DNA of 64,000 nucleotides from Homalodisca vitripennis (GCF_021130785.1 NC_060214.1:43445001-43509000), one strand, 5' to 3'. Counted from the first letter of the stretch, positions 1 to 12,560 are shown. Program-made: numbers and translations. The notes: a model not told the origin generated them from the letters alone.

Positions 1-940
1 AAAAGGTCCCGTGGTAAAATTGATGCTATCGAGGGTACCTTGGTCTTAACATCATAGTACATCCTAGTTCGTGGGAGACCCATAAATCGACATTTTGATC
101 GCTGCACACACCAAAAAACTTTTTGGTTTGGTTCAGGACCGGAAATTAATGGACGACCTTTGTTTTCGATGTAAGTGCGATTTGTTTGGTTAGTAACCAC
201 ATTGAAAATATCGTCAGGAATGTACTTGCTGACGTAATCTTGAGGAGGTATATTGAGTGCGTTTTGATTTATTTCTTCGTAAGCAGGAGCAGGAGGTAGT
301 GGATCAAAACTAACCTGTTTTTTTCCAAAAAGTTCTTGTTTGACTTGGTAAGGTTTCATCATTTTGCTCCGGAGTAGTTACTTGAGTGTGAGTGCCAAGC
401 TGGTTTACTGAAGTCACACACTGGATCGTCTGGAACCTCTTGGTTGAACCATGCGTGTGGAAGGTTCGATTGCAGGATTTGCCACCACCTGAGTTACACC
501 CACCTGTCAACACACAATACAAATCAATGTCTGTTACTAACATAAATATTAAGCATAGTATTCAATAATAAATTTTGCATAGACTATTTGTAAATACATC
601 CAAATATTATTGAATTTACTAAAGTTTGGAAAACCCAGGTTAAATAAAATTTTATTCAAATTTTAGAGTACAAACCAATAAAATATGTAACCTAAAAACG
701 TTTTGTCACCCTGGTTTGAGAAATATGGTTATTTTTTTAATATTATTTTAACGTAAAGCCCAAAGTAAAATCATACCTTCCGAATCACTGTCGTCTTCAG
801 ATGTCCTCCTCCTGCGCTTGCTGGATAAGGTTCTTCCGGTTCAAAATCTGGATCAGCATCTTCATCATCACTGATCTCTAGATCACTAACGTCTCCATTT
901 AATTCGTTGTCCACAAAATCTTCAAAACGACTAGAAATCT
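1..940 (-). pseudogene. piggyBac-like transposase, N-terminal half, decayed, with introns
   Basis: Read right to left, 940-778 encodes an acidic N-terminus (ISSRFEDFVDNE, then DLEISDDEDADPDFEPEE) followed, one frame over, by a basic-acidic stretch (KRRRRTSEDDSDSEG). This ends at a GTATGA donor near 777. An acceptor (GTGTTGACAG) lies near 505. The second block (504-1) passes through TFWKK, then in another frame PAYEEINQNALNIPP, TNQTNRTYIE, and MGLPRTRMYYD followed by VPSIASILPRDLF. That is the typical start of the piggyBac DDE_Tnp_1_7 domain (family knowledge). The catalytic part lies beyond the left edge. A polypyrimidine acceptor also sits upstream of the first block. Frame breaks near 815 and 325 show it is dead or badly decayed. 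A domesticated PGBD-type gene is the alternative, because it has introns. Confidence 0.72.
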
Positions 941-1313
941 AAAAAAAAAACCAAAGAATTATTGTCAGCAAAAATCAAAATTCTAGTGTTTAAATAGCAC
1001 AAAAAAATGAAAAAATAAATAATAAGTTTAAAAATAACATACAATGTTAATTTATCTCAAATATAACATCTATTTTGTTGTTAGAAATGAGAAAGCAGGA
1101 ACAGTAAACATAGGTTGTTTAGTTTGTTGCTGATTGCCCCTGTTCCAAATGTCGACTCTGGTAGACATACATGTTTTCGAAAACGTTACCAAGGCAACCA
1201 AAATCCATAAACTAATCAAAAAAATTATATCAATGTCTTCCTTAGACCTTAAACAATACATGTAGCCTAGATTTATTCTAAGAATTTAACATTTAGTATT
1301 AAAAAACAAGCAC

Positions 1314-1510
1314 TTACATGGACGTAGTCCGCTCTGAACGCTCATATCGCCGGTCGGACAATTTCCAAATGATGTGATGATGACCAAACTCAACAAAACA
1401 ACTGTCAAGAGTAATCCAGGGAGTGCTGCTACCTCTAGGCAGTAGAATGAAACTACTCGCAAAGCTGCCAACCTATTTTTAACTCGTAGAGAAAATTCCC
1501 TACGACACAA
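1314..1510 (-). other. Hydrophobic ORF ending in a consensus splice donor (possible host exon)
   Basis: A 74-codon ORF contains one strongly hydrophobic segment (LPGLLLTVVLLSLVIITSF) followed by NCPTGDMSVQSGLRP, and ends at a perfect CCAT|GTAAGTGC donor near 1314. The reading frame does not join in phase to the acceptor at the piggyBac block downstream, so it is not obviously part of that gene. I do not recognise the family. It could be a signal-anchor or membrane exon, or chance. Confidence 0.2.
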
Positions 1511-2854
1511 TGTTTTAATGTCGACTGTGGTCGACGAATGGAACGCTAATGTAATTAACGTAATTCAATATATTGAAATATTTAAAATAAATCCTAACCA
1601 TGTAGTCTGTTACTGAGGTATTTTTCTCATGCGATTACAAGTGCCACTTCTCATCATGAAAACACTTAAAGCCCAAGAGGCAGTTAGTATATTTATAATT
1701 ATTAGTACGAAACCATAATAAATTCATGTCATTGTTATTGTTTGGTAACAGATACCTGTATTAGAGACAATGACTTAAAGCATTACAGAAGTCTTATATA
1801 AATGTAGTAAGCACTTTTGGTTATGGTATTTTCAAAATTTTCCGATTCCCGGTATCAGTTTTAAATAAATACATTTTTATAATAACCAACATCTATGAGA
1901 TCTAACGTAATAACTAACGTTGTTACACAAAGTACCTTACCATTTTTTCAATAGTAACACTACGAAAAATATTAAATTGTTTCAAACGACTGAGTTGTTG
2001 TCGATATTAAATTTTAACTAATTAAACTACACGACTTTCACTTAACTATACAGTGGGTTATTTCGTTAAAGGTAAATAGACATAAACGTCATTTTAGTGT
2101 TTCAATTAAGTTCATACAATATGTGTACCTAATTAAGTAGTAGATTTGCGTCATTATCCACCATAAACTTTACGTTAATATAGATGTTTCCTTGGATATG
2201 TCATAAACATTATAACAGCATAATGATTTAAAATGAGTTAAACTGGGAATAATTGCTAATAAATGGTAATTGGCTTGGAAAAATTTGGTATTATCGTTTT
2301 TTAAGCGGTTTATTCACGTTGGTTAGTCACATTTATTCTTCTTTCGTATTTACCTTCCTAAAATGAACCATTGTTGCTAATGTGGACCAAGTTAACGGCT
2401 AATGAGTCATAATAATACAATAACACAATGTGAATTAGTTTTGAACGCATTTTTTTAATGAGGGCAGTTTTTATTTTATTTCTAAACATATATTAATTTA
2501 TAACTCCACGCTGTTGTTTTAAACACGTATAAGTGTGTATTTGTAAGGTTCTATAAATAATTGCTTGTCGTTTATATTGTAAAAGTAAGGTAAAATTGTA
2601 ACATGTTAAAATTTGAGGGGAAATAAAAGAGAGTGGAATATAAAAGAGTAAGTAAAACAAACTAAAAAGAGACAGAAGTAGATTCTTTAACAAATATGTA
2701 TTCCATTTTAGCTTTCTCGATGTAAATGGAATCGTTAGTCATATTACACTCACATAAAAAAATTCCAATAGTAGCAAAATACCAAAATAAAAATTGTAGA
2801 CCAGCTATTAAGATGTTAATCTGACACGGTTTACATAATTTTTATGTATATAGG

Positions 2855-2855
<1 letters not shown>
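1511..2855. other. AT-rich non-coding stretch
   Basis: Only short spurious ORFs in AT-rich sequence. No splice-supported exon, repeat family or RNA gene recognised. Confidence 0.5.

Positions 2856-2911
<56 letters not shown>
2856..2911. repeat. (TA)n microsatellite
   Basis: Uninterrupted TA dinucleotide run of about 56 bp. Isoleucine-tyrosine ORFs through such tracts are artefacts. Confidence 0.97.
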
Positions 2912-2912
<1 letters not shown>

Positions 2913-4344
2913 TTATTTATTTAGAAATAACATATATGTCTCCTTTATATTATTTTTCACATATATATACTGCACTATCGGTAGTAATTAAATGTATTTG
3001 AACTGTAAATAACCAGAAGCCCATGTGCTCACTAAAAATTTTAGGGTATATAAAAAATCCAAAGGATTTTTGTAAGTTACCTACACGTTCTAAAAAATGC
3101 ATTGGACCTATTTGTGAAATTATGTACTATCCACACACGATAATAAAACTCTACTACCCGTCTCTATTAAGTATTTTTATTTAGAAAATTTAATAAGCTA
3201 TTACATAAAATTGTATCGTTTATTTCGGAATGGTGAGCATATTTAATATTAGTATTGATTTTGTAAACACCCTATAAGAATATAAGTATAATTTCCATAT
3301 AACCTATAATGTTAAACTCACTAAACTTGTATATATATTTTAAATTCATGAATTAATACGTGAAAATGTAAGTTCCATAGTACAACAGATACTTCTAGAT
3401 TAGGTCGTACTAAATCAAACGTATTACAATCCGACAAGATGTAATATTACAAAGTTGTCTAATAACAAATTTCTTTAAACTTAATTAGCACAAACATTGT
3501 ATGCTGATTACAGTTTATTTTGGAATTTCACATTAATTCTAAATCCCTACTAAACTCACACGTACGCTGAGGCATATAATTATTGATGGTCCAGTTGTAA
3601 ACAATAAGCAATTTCTTACATGTAAATGTCATAACTTTACATTTAGGACATTTTTTTATTTAACACCACACAAAAATAGCATAACAATTATTTCATTATT
3701 ATTACAAATTATTTATTCCTCTAAAAAGCTTAATACAACATGCATATCAAAGTAGGAGAGAATCCATTAAAAACCACCACATCATTAATAACTAAGTTAA
3801 AACTTCATAGACCTTCATTATAATCTTAAAGACCGTATTCCTTTTATAAATATTATACTGGTGTCTGTTTAGTATTAAGTCCTGAAAAATATTTATAAAT
3901 GTGAAGAAAACCCCAAGATGTTTATTTTTTTGTAAAAAACGGCTTAAAGTGCTTCTACGAGCAATTTTCTGCGACTTTGCATAGTTTTTCTTTAGTAATA
4001 AGCATATCATATTAGAACTATTATTCAATAAAAAAATTTATATTTTGAATTTGAATAATAAATGGTCAGGAAATTACTGAATAAAATTAATTGTTCGCGT
4101 TACTTAAACTTAAATATTTTTTAAGTAATAATAATTTTAAAAGCATAAGTTTCATTAACAAAACTCATTTGTTACTTTGAATGTGTTGAATTATGTTGAA
4201 TTCAAGAAGTTTTTAACAAGTAAAAGAAAATTGGGTGAAAATATTCACTTTTCATATGAAAAAGTTTAACATTGACACAGTTTGAAAAATCATTCCATAA
4301 ATAATATTATTGAAGTAGAAAAGAAGACGAAACTTTAAATTCCT
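2912..4344. other. AT-rich non-coding stretch
   Basis: No exon, RNA gene or named element seen. Confidence 0.5.
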
Positions 4345-4482
4345 TGATTGCTTTCGGAAACTTCTAATGGTTGTGGGATGCAAACAATACTTTTCTTGAA
4401 CTTTTATTTATAAACTTGCAAATTGCCAATGTTATATTACATTTTTAACACATCTTGGGGTTCTTGAACAATATAGGCCATG
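4345..4482 (-). repeat. Dispersed repeat, copy A (inverted relative to 10041-10165)
   Basis: Read on the minus strand, this segment matches 10041-10165 in order: TATTGTTCAAGAACCC, then ATTTGCAAGTTTA, then TTCAAGAAAAG, then TCCCACAA, with similar spacing. A shorter related piece (AAACTTGCAAATAGCCAACG and GGTTCTTGGA) lies at about 4729-4765. The conceptual peptides also resemble each other (an SRK..FASHN-like core), so this may be a scrap of a repeat-encoded protein. The family is not recognised. Confidence 0.6.
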
Positions 4483-4765
4483 CTTTAAACAATTAACTAT
4501 TTAAAAATAATACTAGTAGTAATATAAATAATTATTTATGCAAATATCGGTTACAACGTAGCTGGAACATTTTTATTTCAATATTTTTGTCGTATTTATT
4601 TTAAGTGCATGTGGAAAATTTTTGTTTTAGAATATTGTACATATTATTTTTTCAATATAAAAATGTAACATAATTATTGCAAAACATTTATATATTTTTA
4701 TTATATAGTTTTTTTTTATTATTGTTAAACTTGCAAATAGCCAACGCAAGCTATGGTTCTTGGAG

Positions 4766-6155
4766 ATTCTGCACTTTTGGTGACAAAGGACCACATTCCT
4801 CGATATAGTACCACAATTAAAGTCACGTGAACAAATTTAGGTAAAGGTTATTTTTGACTTTGGTAATACTAGTAACATATTTATGACAACCTACTCCTCT
4901 TTATACCCTGTAACAACAAGTAGTAGGATTAGAGTTGTCTGCTTACATTCCTTTTGGAATGCAGAAAACAAGGATCGATCGTCATAATAGCATGTAGTTT
5001 TCACAGTAATTCGAATTAATTCTACAATTTTTAGTTATATAGTTTCTTAAGTACCAGGGAAAAAAAACTTTTCAAATATTAGTAGCCTCTAAATAATACT
5101 AAAATACCAAAGCTTTAAAATTACGTATGAATTTATTTCCAACGGAAAAACAGTTTACACATGATAATAAATACTAAAAACAAGGCAAGACTTATATCCA
5201 ATATTCACTAAAACCCAAAATAATATGCGAACATAATCAATCTTATATGTAATCACAACCATAGAAGGTTAAGTAAAGTTATCATGATCAGAATTTATGA
5301 TGTAGAAATAAATAAATTACAACTCACATACATGCACATCTACAAACAAACAATAAACCAAAGCAAAAAACAACTACAATGCAATTGTAAGGATATATCT
5401 TCGAAAGGCATGTGTGGAAGACCCAAAGAAGTCTCATATCCAGATACTGTACTTGGGATTGTGCTGTGTTGACCGTAGGGCGATGGCAAAGCACGCCTGC
5501 AGAAGATGTCTTGAGAAAGGGTTCGCAAGGATGAATCTCTAGATAATTTAGCACAGTCTATGACACTGTTTACCGTCTTGCGATGTTTATTTCAGATCGG
5601 CGACCTTACTTCCTTTTGAAGGATATGGAAGTCTAAGGAAGGATCTAAGGAAATCCACCGGCACGTAAAGTTGCTGCTAACCAATTTCAATTATTATAAC
5701 TATTATTTTATTATTTATTAATATTATTTTACATGATCGTTATATTTTATTATATAGTTTATTATAAACCTTTTACAGAATCGTAATATCTCATTTTTAG
5801 ACTTAACCTCTAGTGGCAGTGAATTGAATACAGTCAGCAGTGGTTTCTTCTTGGGGTTTTGCCAAATGGACCAACGATAGTTTTTAACTCGGTTCTGTCG
5901 TCAAAGTTCATTTAAACTTTCTCTAACAACTCTAAACTGCTTAACTCAGTACTTTCTTTTCTCCATTAGAGATGAGATCTAGGGTGGTAAATTCTTACCT
6001 CAAAACGGGGATTTGAGGATAATAGACTTTACTTACAAATAAACTTTGTATATACTCAAATTTAAAATATTGCATCGTAATCTAGTTTACAAACAAAATA
6101 TAGTGAATAATAATGCATTTCTATAAAGCCTAACTTTAATATAAATAGCTAATAT
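4766..6155. other. AT-rich non-coding stretch
   Basis: Small ORFs near 5284-5554 overlap on both strands and show no family signature. Nothing else is supported. Confidence 0.5.
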
Positions 6156-6189
6156 ACATATATATATTATATATATATATATATATATA

Positions 6190-6225
<36 letters not shown>
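6156..6225. repeat. (TA)n microsatellite abutting a transposon end
   Basis: Interrupted TA run lying directly against the left end of the 6228-8853 element. Tc1/mariner elements target TA, so the tract may be the insertion site or may have expanded from the target duplication. Confidence 0.95.
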
Positions 6226-6227
<2 letters not shown>

Positions 6228-6228
<1 letters not shown>

Positions 6229-6806
6229 AGGGTGAGTCATGAAATATGGTAAAATATTTTAAGAGACGTGATTCTAGAGCTAAAAATAAGAAAAAAAGTG
6301 TTATATGAAGGTATAGGTCCGGAAAAACGCTCCATTACTGAGTAATGGCTGGCGAAAGATTTTGCTTTGTTTTCAGTTCACCTGGTGAAATTAAGTGATT
6401 CTGAAAGGTTTTGTTTTTACTTTTTAACTCAAATAAGATGGATTCTTAAAGGAAATCACCTGAAATTGGAAAAAATTCAAAATAAAAACCACTCTAGATG
6501 TTGTAAAAGTGTGAACAGTTTTTTGTGAAAAAGTATAAAATTTGCCAAAAAAATCGAATAACAAAAATACCGTCTTAAATGTTTGATGTCGATAACATTG
6601 TTAGATGACCAATAAACAAATTGTTTTTTCCTAATACAGATTGAAGTGAATTTAATTCTGAAAAAAAACAACCATAATCAGCCGCAAAGTTAACTAAATG
6701 TGTAAAAAATTTTATGAAATTGACTCCTCACACGTATTACACTACACAGCACAATTTTTTGCTGTTTTATAATAAGGAAATGAGTATCTGATTGGTAACA
6801 GATGGT
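6228..6806 (+). repeat. Left long TIR of the 6228-8853 element
   Basis: Inverted match to 8256-8853. Shared landmarks include TTTCACCTGGTGAA-like and AAATAAGATGGATTCTTAA segments and an ACAAATTGTTTTTCC block. Similarity fades just inside the GGTAACAGATGGTACC region. Confidence 0.9.
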
Positions 6807-7084
6807 ACCAATATAATCATTTAAACAACAACCGTTTTAAACATCTTTCAATACATTAAACCCCAATCAGTTTGGTCATTTATTATTAGATGACATATTT
6901 CACCTCATTGTTGAACAAAACAACAAACTGTAAAGATACCGTACTATGTGCTTGTTTAAGTATTTTAACCAGCTTTATTTCCATCCATTTTATTAGTGAT
7001 TTTGTGTTGTGTGTTTCATTTATTAAAAACGGATGGTAATACTTCATGTGTATTCAAACTCTGAATTAGCAGACATGCATTTTA

Positions 7085-8157
7085 ATGTATGGTTTGGGAT
7101 GCTGCAATAGTACTTCAGCAAGACGTCTGTATCAAGAGAGCTGTCCTAACCTCAAGTGTCCAAGCACAATGATTTTTGCCAATATTCACTCAACGCCTAT
7201 CTGAAGAAGGTTCTTTTGACGTCTTCGGAGCATAGTAATGCAGGCATCGCCCGATCATGTAGGACTGTTTGAATTAGAAGAGTTGGTTCTTAATGAAATT
7301 TCTAATTTATTCCTGAAAAGAGCACTAGAGAAATTGTCACTAATACATTTTTAATGTCACCAATCTAGTATTTCGGAGAATACTACACGAAGTACCAGTT
7401 ACAACCCATACCACTTTCCAGCATGTCCAAAAACTTTTTTGCATTAGACTACACTCCCCATGTTGTTTTTGTCGATGGCTTCTGTTAAAATGGGCTGATC
7501 CCAAACTTTTTAAATATAATTTTGTTTACCAATGAGGCTCACTTTACAAGAACAAATATCATTTAACTTCCATAGCAACCACATTTGGGCAGACAGAAAT
7601 CCTCATGCTATCAAACCTAATCGACCCACAATAAACATCAGTTTTTAATGAATGTTTGGGCTGGGCTGAATCTTAGCAGATCATTAGTCGCATTCGTGCT
7701 TTCTCCCAGCTTAATGGCGTGGTGTACTTGATACTTTTTAAGAGATGACTACCAAAACCTGCTTGATGATGTACCTCTGACATTTGCGCCAAAACATGTG
7801 AATTTATGCATGACCCGTGGGCACCTACGCACTAACACTCTGGCTGTTCGTGGACACCTAAATGAGAGTTTCATCACAAATCAATCGATAGGCCGAGGTG
7901 CACCAGTTTCATAGCCAGCAGCAAGATCACCGACTTAAATCCTTTGGGACTTTTACCTTTTGTCGGACATTTAAAAACTTTAGTTTTTACTCTTCCCCAA
8001 TAGATACCAATTGAAGAACTCCGATTAAACATTACTAATGGAAGTTGAATAGAAACCATTAAGCAGACACCTGGAATTTTTTAACGGGTCTAAAACGTTG
8101 ATGACAAGAGACGTACCAGAAACGCGTGCATTTTGAACAATGTAGGTCATTTATAGC
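7085..8157 (+). pseudogene. Tc1/mariner-superfamily transposase, heavily mutated
   Basis: Across shifting plus-strand frames the order of an insect IS630/Tc1/mariner-type transposase is kept. It starts with an N-terminal helix-turn-helix region (FANIH near 7180), then FTNEAHFTR near 7535 (usually FTDEAHF), then IWADRNPHAIKPNRP, NVWAGL, FMHDPWAPTH near 7803, a LNESF block, TDLNPLGLLPF near 7937, and a C-terminal NNVGHL. The first catalytic Asp reads Asn, and the second and third Asp positions remain. Many stops and frameshifts rule out function. It lies centrally between the two TIRs, as expected for a once-autonomous element. No protein-level reconstruction was attempted beyond motif order. 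Confidence 0.88.
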
Positions 8158-8255
8158 ATCATTTTTAATCTTCCGGTGAGACTTAAAGCGATTGTAGATG
8201 TGTTAAATTGTATTAAAAAAGAAATTTTGAACTAAAAATATGTTTTCTTTTTCAC

Positions 8256-8853
8256 CAGCATGTTACCCATCAGATAATCATTCCTTATTATAAAACAGCA
8301 AAAGTTTTGCTGTGTAAGTGTAATACGTAAGGGAGTCAATTTCATAACTTTTTTTACACATTTAGTTTAACTTTGCTTATTATGGTTATTTTTTCAGAAT
8401 TAAATTCTCTACAATCGGTAATAAGGAAAAACAATTTGTTTATTGGTCATCTAACAATATTTATTCGACAATCAAACATTTAAGACGTATTTTTTGATTT
8501 TAGTATTTTTTGATTTTGATTTGAGTATTAGATTTTTTGGCAAATTTCATACTTTTTTTCTCAAAAAATTTTCACACTACAACATCTAGTGGTGGTTTTA
8601 TTTGATTTTTTCAGGTGATTTCCTTTTAAGAATCCATCTTATTTGAGTTAAAAAGTAAAAACAAAACCTTTCAGAATCACTTAATTTCACCAGGTGAACT
8701 GGAAAAACAAAGCAAAATCTTTCGCCAGCCATTTATCAGTCATGGAGCGGTTTCCGGACCTACCTTTCACATAAAACACTTTTTTTCTTATTTTTAGCTG
8801 TAGAATCACGTCCTTAAAATATTTTACCATATTTCTTTTTCTGACTCACCCTG
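8256..8853 (-). repeat. Right long TIR of the 6228-8853 element
   Basis: Reverse-complement counterpart of 6228-6806, ending GACTCACCCTG before TATATATAC. Confidence 0.9.
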
Positions 8854-10040
8854 TATATATACTACTATGAGAAGTTTAATATGATATTAATATGCACCTG
8901 TAATATATTAGTGTGTACTTTACACTGATTCCCAGTTTTTCTTGGTTCGTTCAACAACAAAAAAAAACTTTACATAAGAAACAGGTAGTTCAAATGCCAT
9001 GTAATCATCCTCCTACCTAGGAGCTTTCTACAATCAACACAATCATATTTTTGTCATTTACGCTACCCGTTGCCGTGGACTGTAAAACTATTCTGCCCGT
9101 AGCCCGGAATCCTGTGCTTGAGTACATTACCTGTAGTTATAAGAATTATATATTTTTTATTATTTTAAGTATCTATTTTAAGAATGTTTACCAAAAAAAC
9201 GTTTCCACCTAATAATTTTTTGTCATCGTCCAGACAATTTTTTACACATAGTATAATATAATTCATAAACTATTATGAAGCGCTATTTGTCATATCATCA
9301 TAAGGTATTTAGAGCTAAAGTCATTTAATACAAGCATTTTTCTTGAAGTCTGCACAAATTAAATTAATTCTTTTTATACAGTGAAATGTTATATTAGTTA
9401 GTCCCGAGTCTGTTAAGTATGTATATTAACTCAACCACGGAATCCCCTCAAGGCAAAAATACCTCCCAAAATTTGCATTTCTGTATTCCATCATGTAGCA
9501 GGTTCCCATCATGTATGTTCATTTCAATGCTTTTATGGAACTAAATTTTATCTCTATTTTTAAAAAGGAATGGAAACAATGCATCGCTAATAATGAGCTT
9601 ATGTATTTGATAGAGAATTAAGTAATATTATCATCAATGTCTTCTGGTTCTTTCACTGCTTAAAAATATTATGATCTTTTTTTCAAAGGTTTTTGACATC
9701 GAATCGCTGTGGAAATACTACAACACCGAAACTGCTGCCAAAAATTAATGAAGTCATCTGCTTAGGATACATGAAGGGGTGGAGCTTTCTCGTGATTGAT
9801 TGAAAGCATAAACAACTACCCGAGACTACTTTCTGAGCTTTAGCAAAAGCCCATCAGCCCTTGGGACTGAACAAATGTTTAAGAAGACTAAATTTAAAAC
9901 TATAAGGTTTTTACGCAAAGGATTTAAAATGTATAAAAATAGCAAAAAATATAATAAAAATGTCTACTTGTAATCAATATCTGTGTAACAAGAAAATAGT
10001 TGATTATTGATATATTTTTTATTAGTAAATTGTTCTAACC
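8854..10040. other. AT-rich non-coding stretch
   Basis: No supported gene or named repeat. A somewhat GC-richer patch at 9060-9130 is unassigned. Confidence 0.5.
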
Positions 10041-10165
10041 ACGACCAGTATTGTTCAAGAACCCAGAGTTGTGTTTGGAGTGCAATAAAACTTTTGTCAT
10101 TTGCAAGTTTACAAATAGAATTTCAAGAAAAGGATTCTTTGCTTCCCACAATTAGTTGGGTTTAC
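10041..10165 (+). repeat. Dispersed repeat, copy B
   Basis: Plus-strand relative of the minus-strand segment 4345-4482. It lies inside a 90-codon ORF (10007-10279) whose peptide contains Cys pairs (YCSRTQSC) and an F..KDSLLPTIS stretch. Because the sister copy is broken in all frames, I treat this as a repeat and not as a gene. Confidence 0.6.
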
Positions 10166-10408
10166 TCTGAGAATTATGGTTACTTAATAATGGTTAAAGT
10201 TTCTGAAATTCAATTAAAAGATTTTGAGTTAAATAATACACCACCAACTCCCAACTGTCAATGCTCCGCTGCAATTTAAATATCTATAGATCAACCTCAT
10301 TATCAATATCTCGACATTTTCCTGTAAGCAGTGCATATTAAAACAGAAAAATATAAACCAATCAAGAAGTAAACACCCGTGGAGATATTAGATAACCTAG
10401 TAATATAT

Positions 10409-10560
10409 GTATCACCGGCAGTGAGAGAGAATTCCCGGGTTCGACTCCTCCGGCGGAGCAAGTACTTTTTGTGATTCAATGTTTATTGAAATTAAATAAG
10501 GCTATTGCCATTTATACAATTTAATGTATATATATATAGTATAATATATATATAGAATAT
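10409..10560 (+). repeat. tRNA-derived SINE, copy 1 (5'-truncated head)
   Basis: The 3' half of a tRNA-like head is visible, with a pol III B box (GGTTCGACTC) near 10438 followed by TCCGGCGGAGCA. It continues into a body (TGTGATTCAATGTTTAT, then GGCTATTGCCATTTATA) shared with the minus-strand copy at 53026-53175. The copies match both within the tRNA part and in the unrelated body, which identifies a SINE and not a tRNA gene. The tail runs into TA-rich DNA. Confidence 0.85.
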
Positions 10561-10655
10561 ATATAAAAAACTCGTATATATAACGTATACATTATATATA
10601 TAAATATATATATCCTGATATAATATATATATATATATACATAACTCGTATATAG
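10526..10655. repeat. Degenerate TA-rich tract after the SINE
   Basis: Irregular TATATA clusters with ACTCGTATATA occurring twice. Probably expanded SINE tail sequence. Confidence 0.7.
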
Positions 10656-10659
10656 TTGT

Positions 10660-12560
10660 TTTAGTAAATGGGAATCCTTTTTAACCTATTCGAATTGTTA
10701 AATCTGGATAAGACGCATGCATGTTTGCGTTAACTTACGATGAAATGGATTGAAAGTATCGTTAAGTATATATCATATTGTTTCAGTTTACATTTTTGAA
10801 TATTACATTATTAGATTAATCAAATTCTGGTTACTATTAATTTCCAAAATTGCATTTTCATGGGCAGGAACCATAAATTTTAACGGTTATTAACATTTTT
10901 TAATGATAGTAACGATGAGTCATTTCATCACTTACGGCATTAAAAATATGGCATTCAAAGCAGTGCTCATATACGTGCAAAAAACCTACAAAATATCATT
11001 TTAAAGTCGCGGGTAACTGCGACATGTATTAGTTTATCATGATTTTTTTTATGAAATTTATGCATGCTTAGACTAGATATGAATTAAATTGAAAAATATC
11101 GATTGCTTCCTAGACACTAAAAAGGTGTTAGTATTTTCCTGTCAAGATTAAGGGGGGATTTAAATTCACTGCTCTTCAAGGGATTTTCTCTCAACAATAT
11201 TATTGAATTTTGCTCTACTAAAAATTGGAGGATTGTGCTAAGAATATCCACCATGTATGTTAATATGGTGAAAAATTCTAAAATAGGGCAGAAATGTTAT
11301 TCCATTTAAATGATTGCTCTCTGGGCATAAATGGTAACTGGAATAATGCAATCTATAAGTGACAACTCTACCATATTACTTATTATTATCCACCATCATG
11401 TTGTAAAATTGTTATATTTGTGGCTCAAATTACCATCATTATGTTTTAATGTTTTCAGATATGTACAGAAAAAAACATATTCCAGTCAACTTTTATTTAA
11501 CAATGTAAATTCTATTTATAAATAAGAAATATATTAATTATATCATAATAATGCTACTAAATAATTAGATTTCATTCATCACTCTAACTGGTTCAAAACA
11601 GAAGATAATGTAAACTTAAGTTTGTGATAATTCAATTTCGTGAGTAATGTCTGGTTGGTATAAATCGAGTTTAACGACCGTAACTATCATTTTAATGCTT
11701 AGCAGTGAATTGCAGAACAGATTAAAACTGATTTTTATAATATTGGATTTATATGAAGTAACCAAAAACATACTATACTGTAATAAGATACCCTAAAAAA
11801 ATTTTACCGCTCTTTTGTACCAAGTTGTAGGAAATATTTTTAATCTAAACTATGAAATAAGCGTAGGAACTGGGACTTCCACAGTCCCAAATTTCAATTT
11901 ATAATAATTGAAAATTCAAAATTAATAATGATCCGAATAAAGCTCGGAGCCAGCTGTGATCCCCTGCACTGGCTCTTTCAACGATACTTTTTTATTTTTA
12001 TTTTGAGTTACTACTGCAGGAACACGGTTCTTTTGCTTGTCTCCCTGCAGATTTATTAAAAAAAGGAACATCTATAATCACAACTGTAAATCTCACCAAG
12101 TTGTCACTGAAACATACTTCAAGTGGGAGTAAAAATCCCAGTGTATACGACAAAAATAATATTTATTTACAGAATCCCTCATTGCTTAAAACAAGACCCA
12201 GTTCTTCAAATGACTATTAAAAACCACCTAAATTTTATTCTAAGGTCTGGTTCGTCCTCTAGCAATCCATCCACCCCATACTAATCCAATACTTGAATAA
12301 ATTGACATATTCGTTCTACAATTCAGTAGGATGTAAATACGTGTTTTTAAAAATATGTTAGTTGATTATATCAATATTATTGTTATATATTTACTATACA
12401 TTAGAGTATTGTACATACAGAGTTTCATGAACCTCACTGTAAAAATTGATTTTCATATAACATTGATTTTGATGTTTTGAAAGATTAAAAATAAGGCCTT
12501 GAGCGTCAGACAGTTATTTTCAATAGTAGTCAAGTGTTTGATGATGAAAAATTTTGAGTA
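10660..12560. other. AT-rich non-coding stretch
   Basis: No supported gene. A small block near 11940-12060 is GC-richer and unassigned. Confidence 0.5.

Larger units (their letters stand above)
6228..8853 (+). mobile_element. Tc1/mariner-superfamily DNA transposon with ~590-bp TIRs
   Basis: The element runs from CAGGGTGAGTC to the inverted GACTCACCCTG and has TA-rich flanks on both sides. The TIRs are very long: about 6228-6806 and 8256-8853 match in inverted orientation along their length, with scattered substitutions and small indels. The roughly 1.45-kb centre carries a dead transposase on the plus strand. TIRs in this superfamily are usually tens of bp, with some families at a few hundred, so about 590 bp is at the long end. 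TIR divergence shows the copy is old. Confidence 0.92.

Noticed and set aside
1070..1261. 63-codon minus ORF as an exon linking to the piggyBac block
   Set aside because: Splice phases do not join and no motif is present.
10409..10475. Possible tRNA gene
   Set aside because: Only the 3' half of a cloverleaf is present, and the sequence past it matches another copy at 53 kb, so it is a SINE.
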